A DNA stretch of 18,103 nucleotides. Source: Bacteroidetes bacterium CG2_30_32_10 (lineage in GTDB: Bacteria > Bacteroidota > Bacteroidia > Bacteroidales > CG2-30-32-10). This document shows positions 1-6,972 of this stretch, in pieces. Position 1 is the stretch's first letter. Each line of letters opens with the position of its first letter. Both the position numbers and the translations under genes were made by a program. The notes beneath the pieces were generated by a model. The model searched no databases. It was not told the DNA's origin and was given only the letters and a program-made list of their open reading frames with translations. The DNA is taken from positions 1 to 18,103 of the forward strand of contig MNXO01000129.1 of the NCBI GenBank assembly GCA_001872995.1. The letters are read 5' to 3'.

Positions 1-223
1 ATGATTACTATATTATTTATTAAAATATTAATTTATAAATTATAAATTCCTTAATTTTTTAAGGGGTTCAAATATAGCTATTTTTTTTTAGAAAAACAAG
101 AATAAAAAATATTTCTTTTGCAAAACTTTTTGATATAGCAACAAACAAGGGGCAGTTGCCCCTTGTTTGTTTTTTCTGAACAATGAGTTAGCCATTGTTT
201 AATAGGATAAAACCATCTATTGT
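1..223. other. Left-edge non-coding region
   Basis: No convincing coding sequence is seen on either strand. The stretch is very AT-rich. It holds a small 6 bp stem with a tetraloop (49-64) and a strong hairpin at 140-171, listed separately. It lies downstream of the minus-strand TonB receptor gene. Confidence 0.6.
140..171. terminator. Hairpin, probable transcription terminator
   Basis: A perfect 13 bp stem (140-152 pairs with 159-171) with a 6-base loop and a GGGG/CCCC core. On the plus strand the run of T continues to 175. On the minus strand the closing arm is itself T-rich. It lies 52 bases beyond the stop of the TonB receptor gene, so it most likely ends that operon. It could also serve a plus-strand unit entering from the left. 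Confidence 0.7.
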
Positions 224-2557
224 TTAGAAAGAAAGCTGTAAACCAACCAAATATAGCGCACCTATATCATCCGAAAAAGCAAATTCTTTTTGCTTGTCGC
301 CAAAAAGGTTTCGTACATTGATGTAAACGGTATTTTCTTTCCATACTTTATAGGATATCTTTGTGTTTACAATATATTTGGTATCTATATGGGTTGTGCC
401 TTTTTCTTTAAAAGGAGAAACATAGCGGCTATAAGTTTGTGCACCATAAGTATAAAGGTCAGCATATACAATTACTTTCTTAAAAGGTTGATAAGTAGCA
501 CTAAATCCACCATAATAGGTGGGAGTCCACGAATTTTCTTTACTTATCAAACTATCTGGCTTGGTATCAGGCACTGGTGCATAATTGCTCAAATCAGAAC
601 GCTGAATAGTCCCAAATACTTTAAGAAGCAAATTATCCATCACACTTACATTGACACTTCCAGTAAACCCGATTTGCTTTGATTCAATGGCAATGTTTTT
701 ATACACTAATGAATCTTGAATAGTAACATGAATAGTTGTTGTAGAAGGGATAACACTATCAACAACTGTATATTTAGATTTACCTCCAAATAATGCATCA
801 AAATCTTTGGTAATGGAGTAGAAAAATTCAAAATCAGTTTGAACTCTTTTTGTAATTTTATCTCTAATACCCAATTCAAACATATTTTGATTTGCTAACT
901 TTAATTCTTTGTTGCCAATGTAGTATTGATAATAATTATCAGCTTTAATGTAATAATTGCTACTAGGATCAATACCAACGATTCCTTGAGCACCTAAAGG
1001 ATTTTTGAAGTTAGCATACGAATTACCAATAAAAGCACTTCTGTTGGCTTTAGAATAAACTGCTCTCACCATGTGGTCGTCAGAAATTTTGTAAGAAGAA
1101 ACAAATTGGTAAGAAAAATAATAATCATCAGGTACATTGTATTTGTCGCCTCTCACTGCGGCAATAAATCTTAATTTATCGAACAACAAATAATCTACTC
1201 TTAAGTTTAAAGCCAATGAATTAATTTCTTGCTTGCCATTCAATAATCCTTGGCGTAATGGGTCTTCTTTTTGAAGTTCTTTTACTCTTTTGCTGTCATC
1301 ATAAGCACAAGATTGATAACTAAAGCCAGGACGAATGGTTAAATCTCTGTAATTGAATTCGTAGTCGATATTTGCATTTAAAGTATTAAGGTCATAGCCG
1401 ATAATAGGCTTATATTGACCCACACATAAATCTTGTTTGCCAAACAAATAAGATACCTGTGTATTGAAACCATAAATTTTGCCTTTAAAATCTAAATAAT
1501 TGGTGCTGGAAGTACGAACAGACATAGGAGTAGCAAGATTTTCAAAAAACACCATTTGTGCTTGCGAACCTTGCGTGCCACCTGCCAAATTAAATTTTAA
1601 TTTTTCATTGAAGTCATAGTTTAAAAACAAATTAGCCCCATATTTATCCTTTGCCATATCGTTATTAGGGAAAGCAGAACCATCTCTATAGTATTTATAG
1701 CCAAAAACACTCACTACGGAGGTATCAACTTCATATTTACCAGATCTTAAGCAATAGAAAGTATTTTGAAATCTATCTCTATTATCATAATTACCAGATG
1801 CAATAATTCCAAATTTTTTAAAGTTCTTGCTAATAGATAAATCGGCAGTTTTAGTATTGGTAGTTCCGCCCATTAAATTAGCATTCACCTTTAAATCGGT
1901 ACTTTCAGGATTTTTGGTAATAATGTTAATAACACCAGTTACCGCATTTGCACCATATAAAGCACTTGAAGGTCCTCTAATAATATCAATTCTTTCAATA
2001 TCGCCTATAGCGATAGGTAGTGTTTCCCAAAAAGTACCCCCATTAATATAGTTATATACAATTCTATTGTCAATCATCACCAAAGTGAGGGTATTGGTAG
2101 CAAAATAAGAAAAATTGTCAGGAGGAATATTGTCGTTTCCTCTAATATGAATATCGTAGTTTCCGTTACTTTCTTGCCTAACAATCATACCAGGAACAAG
2201 ACGAAAAAGTTCTTCGATACAAGTAGCCCCAGACATTTCAATTTCTTCTTTAGACAATACTGTTGTAGAAAGAGGAGAATCGAAAACAGTTTCTTGTTTT
2301 TTAGAAGCTGTAGTAACATTTTTGTTTAAAATCATTTTAAGAAGTTGGTCAGCAGAAACGCCAACAATGGAAGACAGCTTAAGCACATCTTCAAAAGGCA
2401 AAGACAACAAGTCATCATAAGACAACTTAAGGACGTCATCTTTGGTCATCTCAGAGACAGGTTTGGTTATATTTTGTGCGTATCCTATATTTCTATTGAA
2501 TGCAGAAAGCAAGAATAACAAACACAATGCAATGCAATAAGTATTTAATTTTTTCAT
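224..2557 (-). CDS. TonB-dependent outer-membrane receptor
   Basis: Outer-membrane active transporter or receptor; the substrate cannot be told from sequence. The 777-residue protein starts at the ATG at 2557. An upstream in-frame start at 2599 would place hydrophobic residues before an already complete signal peptide (about 1-28, ending GYAQ), so it is less likely. Three 8-residue repeats (39-62) precede the plug. The plug begins near TTASKK (82-87) and includes the conserved LVPGM, RIDIIRGPSSALYGANA and GVINIITK segments. The remainder is a 22-strand-type barrel ending in a hydrophobic strand with terminal F. It follows the yfiR-like gene by 60 bases and is probably co-transcribed with it. 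The short plug with TASKK is typical of receptors paired with DUF4154/YfiR proteins. It lacks the N-terminal carboxypeptidase-like domain of SusC proteins, so a SusC role is unlikely. Confidence 0.93.
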   Translation of the reverse strand: MKKLNTYCIALCLLFLLSAFNRNIGYAQNITKPVSEMTKDDVLKLSYDDLLSLPFEDVLKLSSIVGVSADQLLKMILNKNVTTASKKQETVFDSPLSTTVLSKEEIEMSGATCIEELFRLVPGMIVRQESNGNYDIHIRGNDNIPPDNFSYFATNTLTLVMIDNRIVYNYINGGTFWETLPIAIGDIERIDIIRGPSSALYGANAVTGVINIITKNPESTDLKVNANLMGGTTNTKTADLSISKNFKKFGIIASGNYDNRDRFQNTFYCLRSGKYEVDTSVVSVFGYKYYRDGSAFPNNDMAKDKYGANLFLNYDFNEKLKFNLAGGTQGSQAQMVFFENLATPMSVRTSSTNYLDFKGKIYGFNTQVSYLFGKQDLCVGQYKPIIGYDLNTLNANIDYEFNYRDLTIRPGFSYQSCAYDDSKRVKELQKEDPLRQGLLNGKQEINSLALNLRVDYLLFDKLRFIAAVRGDKYNVPDDYYFSYQFVSSYKISDDHMVRAVYSKANRSAFIGNSYANFKNPLGAQGIVGIDPSSNYYIKADNYYQYYIGNKELKLANQNMFELGIRDKITKRVQTDFEFFYSITKDFDALFGGKSKYTVVDSVIPSTTTIHVTIQDSLVYKNIAIESKQIGFTGSVNVSVMDNLLLKVFGTIQRSDLSNYAPVPDTKPDSLISKENSWTPTYYGGFSATYQPFKKVIVYADLYTYGAQTYSRYVSPFKEKGTTHIDTKYIVNTKISYKVWKENTVYINVRNLFGDKQKEFAFSDDIGALYLVGLQLSF

Positions 2558-2569
2558 ATATATATATAT
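2556..2569 (-). repeat. (AT)7 tract abutting the TonB receptor start
   Basis: Seven AT units in a row. On the minus strand the final AT is the first two bases of the chosen ATG start codon, so the tract occupies the normal ribosome-binding spacer. Length change by slippage would move the start relative to upstream signals. Confidence 0.75.
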
Positions 2570-2617
2570 TATTTGGTTAAAAAAGAAAAAATAATTCATT
2601 TATTATTTCTAACATGG

Positions 2618-3130
2618 TTAATTAACTTTAATACCTAATGATAATAAGTTTGCAGTTACCTTAAGCCCTTGCTTTTCAATATTTGTTTTGGATATTTCAA
2701 AAGTGAGCTTACCGTTTTGGAGGATAAAATTAATGCAAGAGCCATCTTTAATAGTTCCTGGGCTATCAGAAACAATAAGCACCTTTTTACCTTTAACTTT
2801 AGCTAGTAAACTCGAAAGATTGGCGGTTTTGTTAGAAGGAAGATAAAAAATATTACATTTCTCTGCACCATCTAATGAGTTGTGTTTTTTAATTACAATT
2901 GCCTGCGTTCCTACTTTCATTTTTTCGGCAATGATGTTAAGTTCATCAATAATAGGAGAACTTCCAAGTACTCCAATTACAAAATCACCCGAAGTAGATG
3001 TCCACTCAATGTTTTTAGCATAATTGTATAGAAACAATGCTTTAAACTTTTCTTCTTGCGCTTGCGCAAGATTTGCTTTTATAAGGATTAAAAGCAAAAT
3101 TAAAAAAATCGGTTTTCTCATAGTTTTCAT
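2618..3130 (-). CDS. YfiR-like periplasmic protein (DUF4154)
   Basis: A 170-residue exported protein of the YfiR/DUF4154 family. Residues 1-24 form a signal peptide ending AQAQ. The mature part shows the family pattern: KALFLYNYAKNIEW near the start, a FVIGVLGSSP strand, a CNIFYLP segment, VLIVSDSPG, INFILQNGKLTFEIS, and a C-terminal helix with LLSLGIKV. In Pseudomonas, YfiR is a periplasmic repressor of the diguanylate cyclase YfiN. No YfiN-like gene is in this window, so that role cannot be carried over. The gene sits directly before a TonB receptor, a pairing common in environmental bacteria, which suggests a joint envelope function. A second ATG three codons in (3121) is also possible. 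A good promoter lies just upstream. Confidence 0.85.
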   Translation of the reverse strand: MKTMRKPIFLILLLILIKANLAQAQEEKFKALFLYNYAKNIEWTSTSGDFVIGVLGSSPIIDELNIIAEKMKVGTQAIVIKKHNSLDGAEKCNIFYLPSNKTANLSSLLAKVKGKKVLIVSDSPGTIKDGSCINFILQNGKLTFEISKTNIEKQGLKVTANLLSLGIKVN

Positions 3131-3153
3131 ATATTATTTTTTAATTATAAAAA

Positions 3154-3185
3154 CAAATATACATATTAAAAACCATTAAACCAAA
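3154..3185 (-). promoter_or_regulatory. Bacteroidota-type promoter for yfiR-like/TonB operon
   Basis: On the minus strand a TTTG (3182-3185), a 20-base spacer and TATATTTG (3154-3161) match the -33/-7 consensus TTTG-N19-21-TAnnTTTG. Transcription would start about 15-20 bases before the ATG at 3130. This is the best full promoter match in the window. Confidence 0.65.
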
Positions 3186-3208
3186 TTTATTCTGCTTTAA
3201 AAACAAAT

Positions 3209-3222
3209 TATATATATATATA
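3209..3222. repeat. (TA)7 tract upstream of yfiR-like gene
   Basis: A 14-base TA dinucleotide run some 25 bases upstream of the -33 box of the operon promoter. It may simply reflect base composition. Confidence 0.6.
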
Positions 3223-3380
3223 CTAATAATCTATATTTACTATTGTTTTTTTGAAAATTTCCTTAATCTATAGTTTTTACAAAAAATACCAATTGAATAA
3301 AAGCAGATGAAAAGGCAAAATAGGGTCTGCCGAATAAGTGGTTTTTCATCAATATTTTAATGAAAGGCGATCAAAGTATA

Positions 3381-3592
3381 TTTTATTTTTACTTTTTTCT
3401 TAATGAAAAAGTAACTAAAAAAATCAAGAACGACAAATGCGGCCTCCCACTCTGCCAATTTTTTGAATTTGAAAATGTGCTGATTTGAAATGCTATACCA
3501 CAAAGTTGTACAAATGGTTTACAAAAAGGGACACAAGGGGGAATGATGATTTGAAAATGTGGGAATGTGCTATGATTCAAAGTTAGCGGCAA
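3381..3592. repeat. Possible dispersed intergenic repeat
   Basis: Within the roughly 500 bp gap between the TPR gene and the yfiR-like gene. It opens with a 9 bp stem (3389-3397 with 3406-3414). It then has a locally GC-richer segment (3430-3450) and two copies of a GAnTTTGAAAATGTG-like word (3466-3479 and 3548-3561), with a truncated third near 3482. A minus-strand reading frame of 67 codons spans it but looks non-coding. The composition differs from flanking DNA and resembles intergenic filler repeats of Bacteroidota. The rest of the gap (3223-3380 and 3593-3631) shows nothing recognisable. Confidence 0.35.
3389..3414 (-). terminator. Weak hairpin downstream of TPR gene
   Basis: A 9 bp stem TTACTTTTT/AAAAAGTAA with an 8-base loop and T/A-rich flanks. 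It lies 218 bases beyond the TPR stop, far for a dedicated terminator, so the assignment is weak. Confidence 0.3.
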
Positions 3593-3631
3593 TTATTTAG
3601 AAAAAATATTAAACTAAGATTATGAACAGAA

Positions 3632-5533
3632 TTAATTGTTATTATCCCCTCTTAAAATTCTGTATTTCTTTCGAGCTTCCACTGTAAATAAACTCGCAGG
3701 ATAATCGGTGAACAACTTTTGGTAATATTCCATTGCCTTGTATTTATTGTTAAAATGTATTTGATACAATCCAGCTATTTGAAACAAGGCTTTGTCAGCT
3801 AATATATCGTTAGGGTAATTAGAAATGACTTGTTTTAAAAGCGTATCTGCCTCTAAAAACTTTCCTGTTTTCAATTTAATTTGAGCTTTTTTGAACAATA
3901 CTTCGTCTGTCAATGGATGGTTTGGGAAAAGCAGGGTAATTGAATCTAATAAAACTAATGCTTGGTCATCTTGATTGCGAAAAGCAAACAAGTCAGCACG
4001 AGCATACATCGAAAGTGGGACCGTGGAGCTATCGAAGTCAATATTGTCGCTTATTAATAAAGATAAATTCATGGCATCGTTAGAAATAAGCTTTGATGTA
4101 GAAGCTTTTAAAACATCAAGTTGTGCTTTTGCCCAATTAAATTCACCAATGTAATAAAAAAGCATTGCATTTTTAAGTTTTGCATCAAAACCAATTGGCT
4201 CATTTTTGTAGGCTTTTTCTACTTGAGAATAGAGCAAAGTGGCTTCCCATACATCTCCAGTAAATAAAAGAATATCAGCCAATTCGACTTTGCATGATGC
4301 AACAATAGAAGGAGTTGCATTATTAATATTTATTGCTTCTTTAAGAATATCAATAGCTTCAGTAGTTTTATTTAAATAAAATGCTTGAAGATGGGCTAAG
4401 TTTTTTAATAAAGGAATGGTAGTTATTGTTTTTCCCAACTCGTCTATTGTAGAAACATACGTTTTTTCGAGATTTAAAATATCTTGTTGCGAATAATTGA
4501 TAGTAGTCGTTATTTTTAAAAAGGAAACATTCAATAATTCGATTCTACTGTTGTAATAATAGTAGCTTTCTTTCCCTTGGGCAATAATATAAGCATAAGA
4601 TTTAATTGCTACATCAAAACATTCATTAGAAGTAGCTAATGTGGCTAAATTAAAAACCATTTCTCCTTGTAAATTAAGTCTTTTATCAATAGACTTGGCT
4701 TGAATAAAAGCGGTTTCAAAATCCTTTTGTTGTATAGAAACCCAAAACAATATTTTAGAAAATACGATCTTATCAGGGTTAGATTGAATCTTTTTTAATA
4801 AAATTGATCTCAAAGCATCCTTTTTACTATTGTCAGCATCTTGTTCCGAAATTTTAGTTTGCAATTTATTCTGAATTTCGTCAAGGTAAGAATCATTTAA
4901 ATCAAGTAAATCAATGTATTCAGTCATCATTGCTGGATAATCTTGCTTTTTTTCAAAGATATCAGCCAAATAATAATTGTAAGGATACGATTTATAAAGC
5001 TTTTTCCCTTTTTTATAGGTATCAATGGCAAAATCTATTTCATTTCTAAAAAGAAAAGCATTTGCTAAATCAATCACTTGTAATGGATTGTAATTATTTA
5101 GTTGCTTTATTGTCTTTTCATACTCTATGTTTGCTTTGTCACCATTGCCAGAGTGCTTATAAACAAACCCTACATCAACCAAATATTTGAAATCATTAGA
5201 GTTCTCTTTAACTTGTTTTTTTACAAGTTTCTGTGCCGCACCATAATCGTTTAATTCGATTAAACAATTAAGATAAGCATTGTAATTAATATAAGTAGGT
5301 TTCTTTTTAAATATTTTTTCAAATAATTCAGCAGCTTTATCATATTCTTTGTTTTGAAAAAACTGTATAGCAAGCAATTCGTCATTACTTGGCAAAGTAT
5401 CATTAGGAATAATAGATTTATTTTTTGAGTTATTTTTATTATTCCCTTGAGCTTGAGAAGTAATACTTGTAGATAAAAACAAACAACCAATCAAAATAGG
5501 CAAAAAACAAATAAATAAACTTCTACTTTTCAT
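3632..5533 (-). CDS. Secreted tetratricopeptide-repeat protein
   Basis: A 633-residue protein with a signal peptide (about 1-29, ending SQAQG) and a polar Asn/Lys linker, then TPR-type helical repeats over nearly the whole length. Clear TPR signatures are at the N-terminal end (ELLAIQFFQNKEYDKAAELFEKIF, split here into its A and B helices around residues 50-75) and the C-terminal end (KAQIKLKTGKFLEADTLL and YQIHFNNKYKAMEYYQKLF, about 550-615). The latter resemble YfgC/BamD-like repeats ending in SLFTVEARKKYR. No enzymatic domain is visible. It is probably a periplasmic scaffold, but partners are unknown. Its only visible promoter element is a -7 box at 5551-5558, and the accessory TAC module separates it from serS. 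Confidence 0.85.
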   Translation of the reverse strand: MKSRSLFICFLPILIGCLFLSTSITSQAQGNNKNNSKNKSIIPNDTLPSNDELLAIQFFQNKEYDKAAELFEKIFKKKPTYINYNAYLNCLIELNDYGAAQKLVKKQVKENSNDFKYLVDVGFVYKHSGNGDKANIEYEKTIKQLNNYNPLQVIDLANAFLFRNEIDFAIDTYKKGKKLYKSYPYNYYLADIFEKKQDYPAMMTEYIDLLDLNDSYLDEIQNKLQTKISEQDADNSKKDALRSILLKKIQSNPDKIVFSKILFWVSIQQKDFETAFIQAKSIDKRLNLQGEMVFNLATLATSNECFDVAIKSYAYIIAQGKESYYYYNSRIELLNVSFLKITTTINYSQQDILNLEKTYVSTIDELGKTITTIPLLKNLAHLQAFYLNKTTEAIDILKEAININNATPSIVASCKVELADILLFTGDVWEATLLYSQVEKAYKNEPIGFDAKLKNAMLFYYIGEFNWAKAQLDVLKASTSKLISNDAMNLSLLISDNIDFDSSTVPLSMYARADLFAFRNQDDQALVLLDSITLLFPNHPLTDEVLFKKAQIKLKTGKFLEADTLLKQVISNYPNDILADKALFQIAGLYQIHFNNKYKAMEYYQKLFTDYPASLFTVEARKKYRILRGDNNN

Positions 5534-5550
5534 CTTTGCCCTTAATTAAT

Positions 5551-5558
5551 CAAAAATA
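5551..5558 (-). promoter_or_regulatory. Candidate -7 box for TPR gene
   Basis: TATTTTTG on the minus strand matches TAnnTTTG, 17 bases before the ATG at 5533. No TTTG lies at the expected 19-21 base spacing upstream, so only half of the promoter is supported. Confidence 0.4.
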
Positions 5559-5672
5559 ACTGTTTAATGTTGAATTTGGCATGCATTTACCTACAAACTT
5601 TGCAAAGCCAATGAAAATTATATATATTGTCAACTATATCAATTTGCACATGTTTACCCACTAAATTCTAAA

Positions 5673-5694
5673 ATTGTGTTAGTGTTTCGTGCAT
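5673..5694 (+). repeat. Left arm of inverted repeat flanking the TAC module
   Basis: Read inward on the plus strand this arm is ATTGT-GTTAGTGTTTCGTGCAT. The right arm (6973-6994), read inward on the minus strand, is ATTGTAGTTAGCGTT-CATGCAT. They agree at 19 of 23 aligned columns, with two single-base gaps and two mismatches. The arms bracket exactly the three accessory genes. No target-site duplication is evident outside them. Confidence 0.45.
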
Positions 5695-5719
5695 TTTTCT
5701 ATAAATAGAAGTTTTATAG

Positions 5720-6130
5720 TTATTCTTTAATTACTTCCAGTTCACCTTTAAAAAATTGAGTTGGAATAACTAATGTACCAACAACAGAACCTAAATTAGC
5801 TGTCAATGTAGAGATAAAAGATCTAATATAAGGAAACATAATTGCAGGAGCATTTGAATTTACAAATATTTTTCGTAAATTTTCATCAAGTTCTGAGTCT
5901 AATTCAAAAGTCCCAACAGCAGTAACAGATATTTCAAAAAATCTAATGTCCTTAAGTTCAATATCCATTACTATTTTAAATAAGTTCTTATGGTCTGATG
6001 GATAAAACACTTTAGTATCACATTTAATATCAATTTTTACTTCACCTTCACGTGGTGAAATAGCTTTGAAATTGACATTTAATATGTCAACACCTTTAAA
6101 AGTCAATTTTGTTTGTTTATTAACATCCAT
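5720..6130 (-). CDS. SecB-like chaperone of a TAC module
   Basis: A 136-residue protein of the SecB chaperone fold. The best marker is NAPAIMFPYIR (93-103), equivalent to the APxILFPYAR helix start of SecB. It is followed by a hydrophobic helix and VIPTQFFKG, which parallels the PVNFDALY-type end. The N-terminal half alternates polar and hydrophobic residues in strands (VNFKAISPREGEVKIDIKC, and FKIVMDIELKDIRFFEISVTAVGTFEL in two pieces). It lacks the acidic C-terminal tail used by housekeeping SecB to bind SecA. That, plus its position, suggests a dedicated chaperone rather than general export SecB. Its ATG overlaps the antitoxin stop by one base (TAATG), which implies translational coupling. 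The expected role is to bind the C-terminal tail of the adjacent antitoxin and protect it from proteolysis. Confidence 0.85.
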   Translation of the reverse strand: MDVNKQTKLTFKGVDILNVNFKAISPREGEVKIDIKCDTKVFYPSDHKNLFKIVMDIELKDIRFFEISVTAVGTFELDSELDENLRKIFVNSNAPAIMFPYIRSFISTLTANLGSVVGTLVIPTQFFKGELEVIKE

Positions 6131-6375
6131 TATGCTGCAAAAGCTAATTGCTCACTTGGATTATTTTTATTAATAGAAACATATTGAGTATTTAAAGATA
6201 AGTCCTCCTGATTAAATGAATATGGGCTGCTTTTAAATTGTTCAATACATCCAACGCCTAAGAAACTTTCTAAATTGTCTTTACGCTGGTCTATTAACCA
6301 GTTACTTAAACTGTCACTAGTTTCATTAGATAGAGCTTCGTCTAATCTTCGTTCAAGTTCTTTTAAGTCTAACAT
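6130..6375 (-). CDS. Antitoxin-like protein of a TAC module
   Basis: An 81-residue protein with no catalytic motif. Residues 4-34 form a predicted amphipathic helix (LKELERRLDEAL, then SLSNWLIDQR). Residues 43-81 look like an unstructured tail with aromatic/hydrophobic patches (SPYSF, QYVSI) and a C-terminus of QLAFAA. That end resembles a ClpXP-type LAA degron. This fits a chaperone-addiction (ChAD) tail: unfolded, aggregation-prone, protected by a SecB-like partner, destroyed when the chaperone is displaced. There is no visible helix-turn-helix or Xre domain, unlike HigA and MqsA antitoxins of classical TACs. It lies 11 bases after the toxin and overlaps the chaperone start by one base. The antitoxin role is inferred from position and shape, not from a recognised family. 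Confidence 0.65.
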   Translation of the reverse strand: MLDLKELERRLDEALSNETSDSLSNWLIDQRKDNLESFLGVGCIEQFKSSPYSFNQEDLSLNTQYVSINKNNPSEQLAFAA

Positions 6376-6386
6376 ATTCTTATCTT

Positions 6387-6875
6387 TTAATTACATTCCA
6401 TTTCAGAATGGAATGCAAAGTTATGAATAATTTCTAAATTATATACAGCTATTTGAATTCTCTTTCTATAATATAAGTCCTTGACTAATAAATCATCGCT
6501 AATAGGAAGGTCTTGAAACATGATTCCATCAGTTACACCAGCCCAATTAGCTTTTTCTTTGAAATACTGATTTATTTCTTTCAATGATGTTTTCATTCCA
6601 GTTTTTATAGAAATATGTTTTGCTGCTTTCTCAATTTGTTTAACCCAAAAAATATAATGCTCTTCATTAAATACTGTATCTAAAACATTTTCGCAATCAA
6701 TTGAAGCTTTATAAATTTCAAAATATCTTTTATCTCTTTTACTTCTGTGTCCCCATTGAATTGCGTCAATTTCGTCATCCCAGAAATAATATGCTATTCC
6801 TAACCAAGCATTTTTCCTAGTACAAAGAATAGGTTTGATTAATTGAAACCTCCACTTTTCTTGCGTATGATACAT
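6387..6875 (-). CDS. Putative ADP-ribosyltransferase-like toxin of a TAC module
   Basis: A 162-residue protein from the ATG at 6875. A TTG at 6887 would add four residues but is less likely. The layout resembles small ADP-ribosyltransferases of the H-Y-[E/Q] class: YHT at 2-4, then a Gly plus aromatic strand (GIAYYFW, 26-32), then DAIQWG (37-42). A strand YFEIYKASID (51-60) follows, and a late strand RIQIAVYN (139-146) sits where the third catalytic element would be. H3, Y29 or Y30, and Q141 are the candidate active-site residues; this is inference. It has none of the features of RelE/HigB or MqsR RNases. First in the operon, followed by antitoxin and SecB-like chaperone, it matches the T-A-C order of CmdTAC, whose toxin ADP-ribosylates mRNA. 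An unrelated toxin fold remains possible. Confidence 0.6.
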   Translation of the reverse strand: MYHTQEKWRFQLIKPILCTRKNAWLGIAYYFWDDEIDAIQWGHRSKRDKRYFEIYKASIDCENVLDTVFNEEHYIFWVKQIEKAAKHISIKTGMKTSLKEINQYFKEKANWAGVTDGIMFQDLPISDDLLVKDLYYRKRIQIAVYNLEIIHNFAFHSEMECN

Positions 6876-6915
6876 TAAACGTTTCAAATTTTAAATCTGT
6901 ATTTCTTAATAAAAT

Positions 6916-6958
6916 CAAATTTATGAATTTTTTAATAAACTATAAAATCAAAATTCAT
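6916..6958 (-). promoter_or_regulatory. TAC promoter -7 box with adjacent inverted repeat
   Basis: On the minus strand TAAATTTG (6916-6923) matches the TAnnTTTG -7 consensus about 41 bases before the toxin ATG. A TTTG-like upstream box exists but with a 25-base spacer, longer than usual. A perfect 9 bp inverted repeat, ATGAATTTT (6923-6931) and AAAATTCAT (6950-6958), overlaps the -7 box by one base and covers the promoter spacer. It is a plausible operator for autoregulation. Confidence 0.5.
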
Positions 6959-6972
6959 GAGGGTCTTTTTTT

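Noticed and set aside
290..682. A 130-codon plus-strand frame opposite the TonB receptor gene
   Set aside because: It is fully antisense to a well-supported coding sequence, has no recognisable domain, and long antisense frames are expected by chance opposite AT-rich genes.
3389..3592. A 67-codon minus-strand frame in the TPR-yfiR gap
   Set aside because: The translation has no plausible protein pattern and lies on a repeat-like segment; it is better explained as non-coding.
5699..5719. Hairpin CTATAAA/TTTATAG just after the SecB-like gene as a terminator
   Set aside because: The 7 bp stem has only one G-C pair and on the minus strand is followed by A residues, not T; too weak to call.
5720..6130. 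Housekeeping SecB for general protein export
   Set aside because: It lacks the acidic C-terminal SecA-binding tail and is translationally coupled to an antitoxin-like gene, which fits a dedicated TAC chaperone better.
6876..6887. TTG start at 6887 for the toxin
   Set aside because: An ATG four codons later gives a complete protein starting directly at the YHT segment; no strong ribosome-binding signal favours the TTG.
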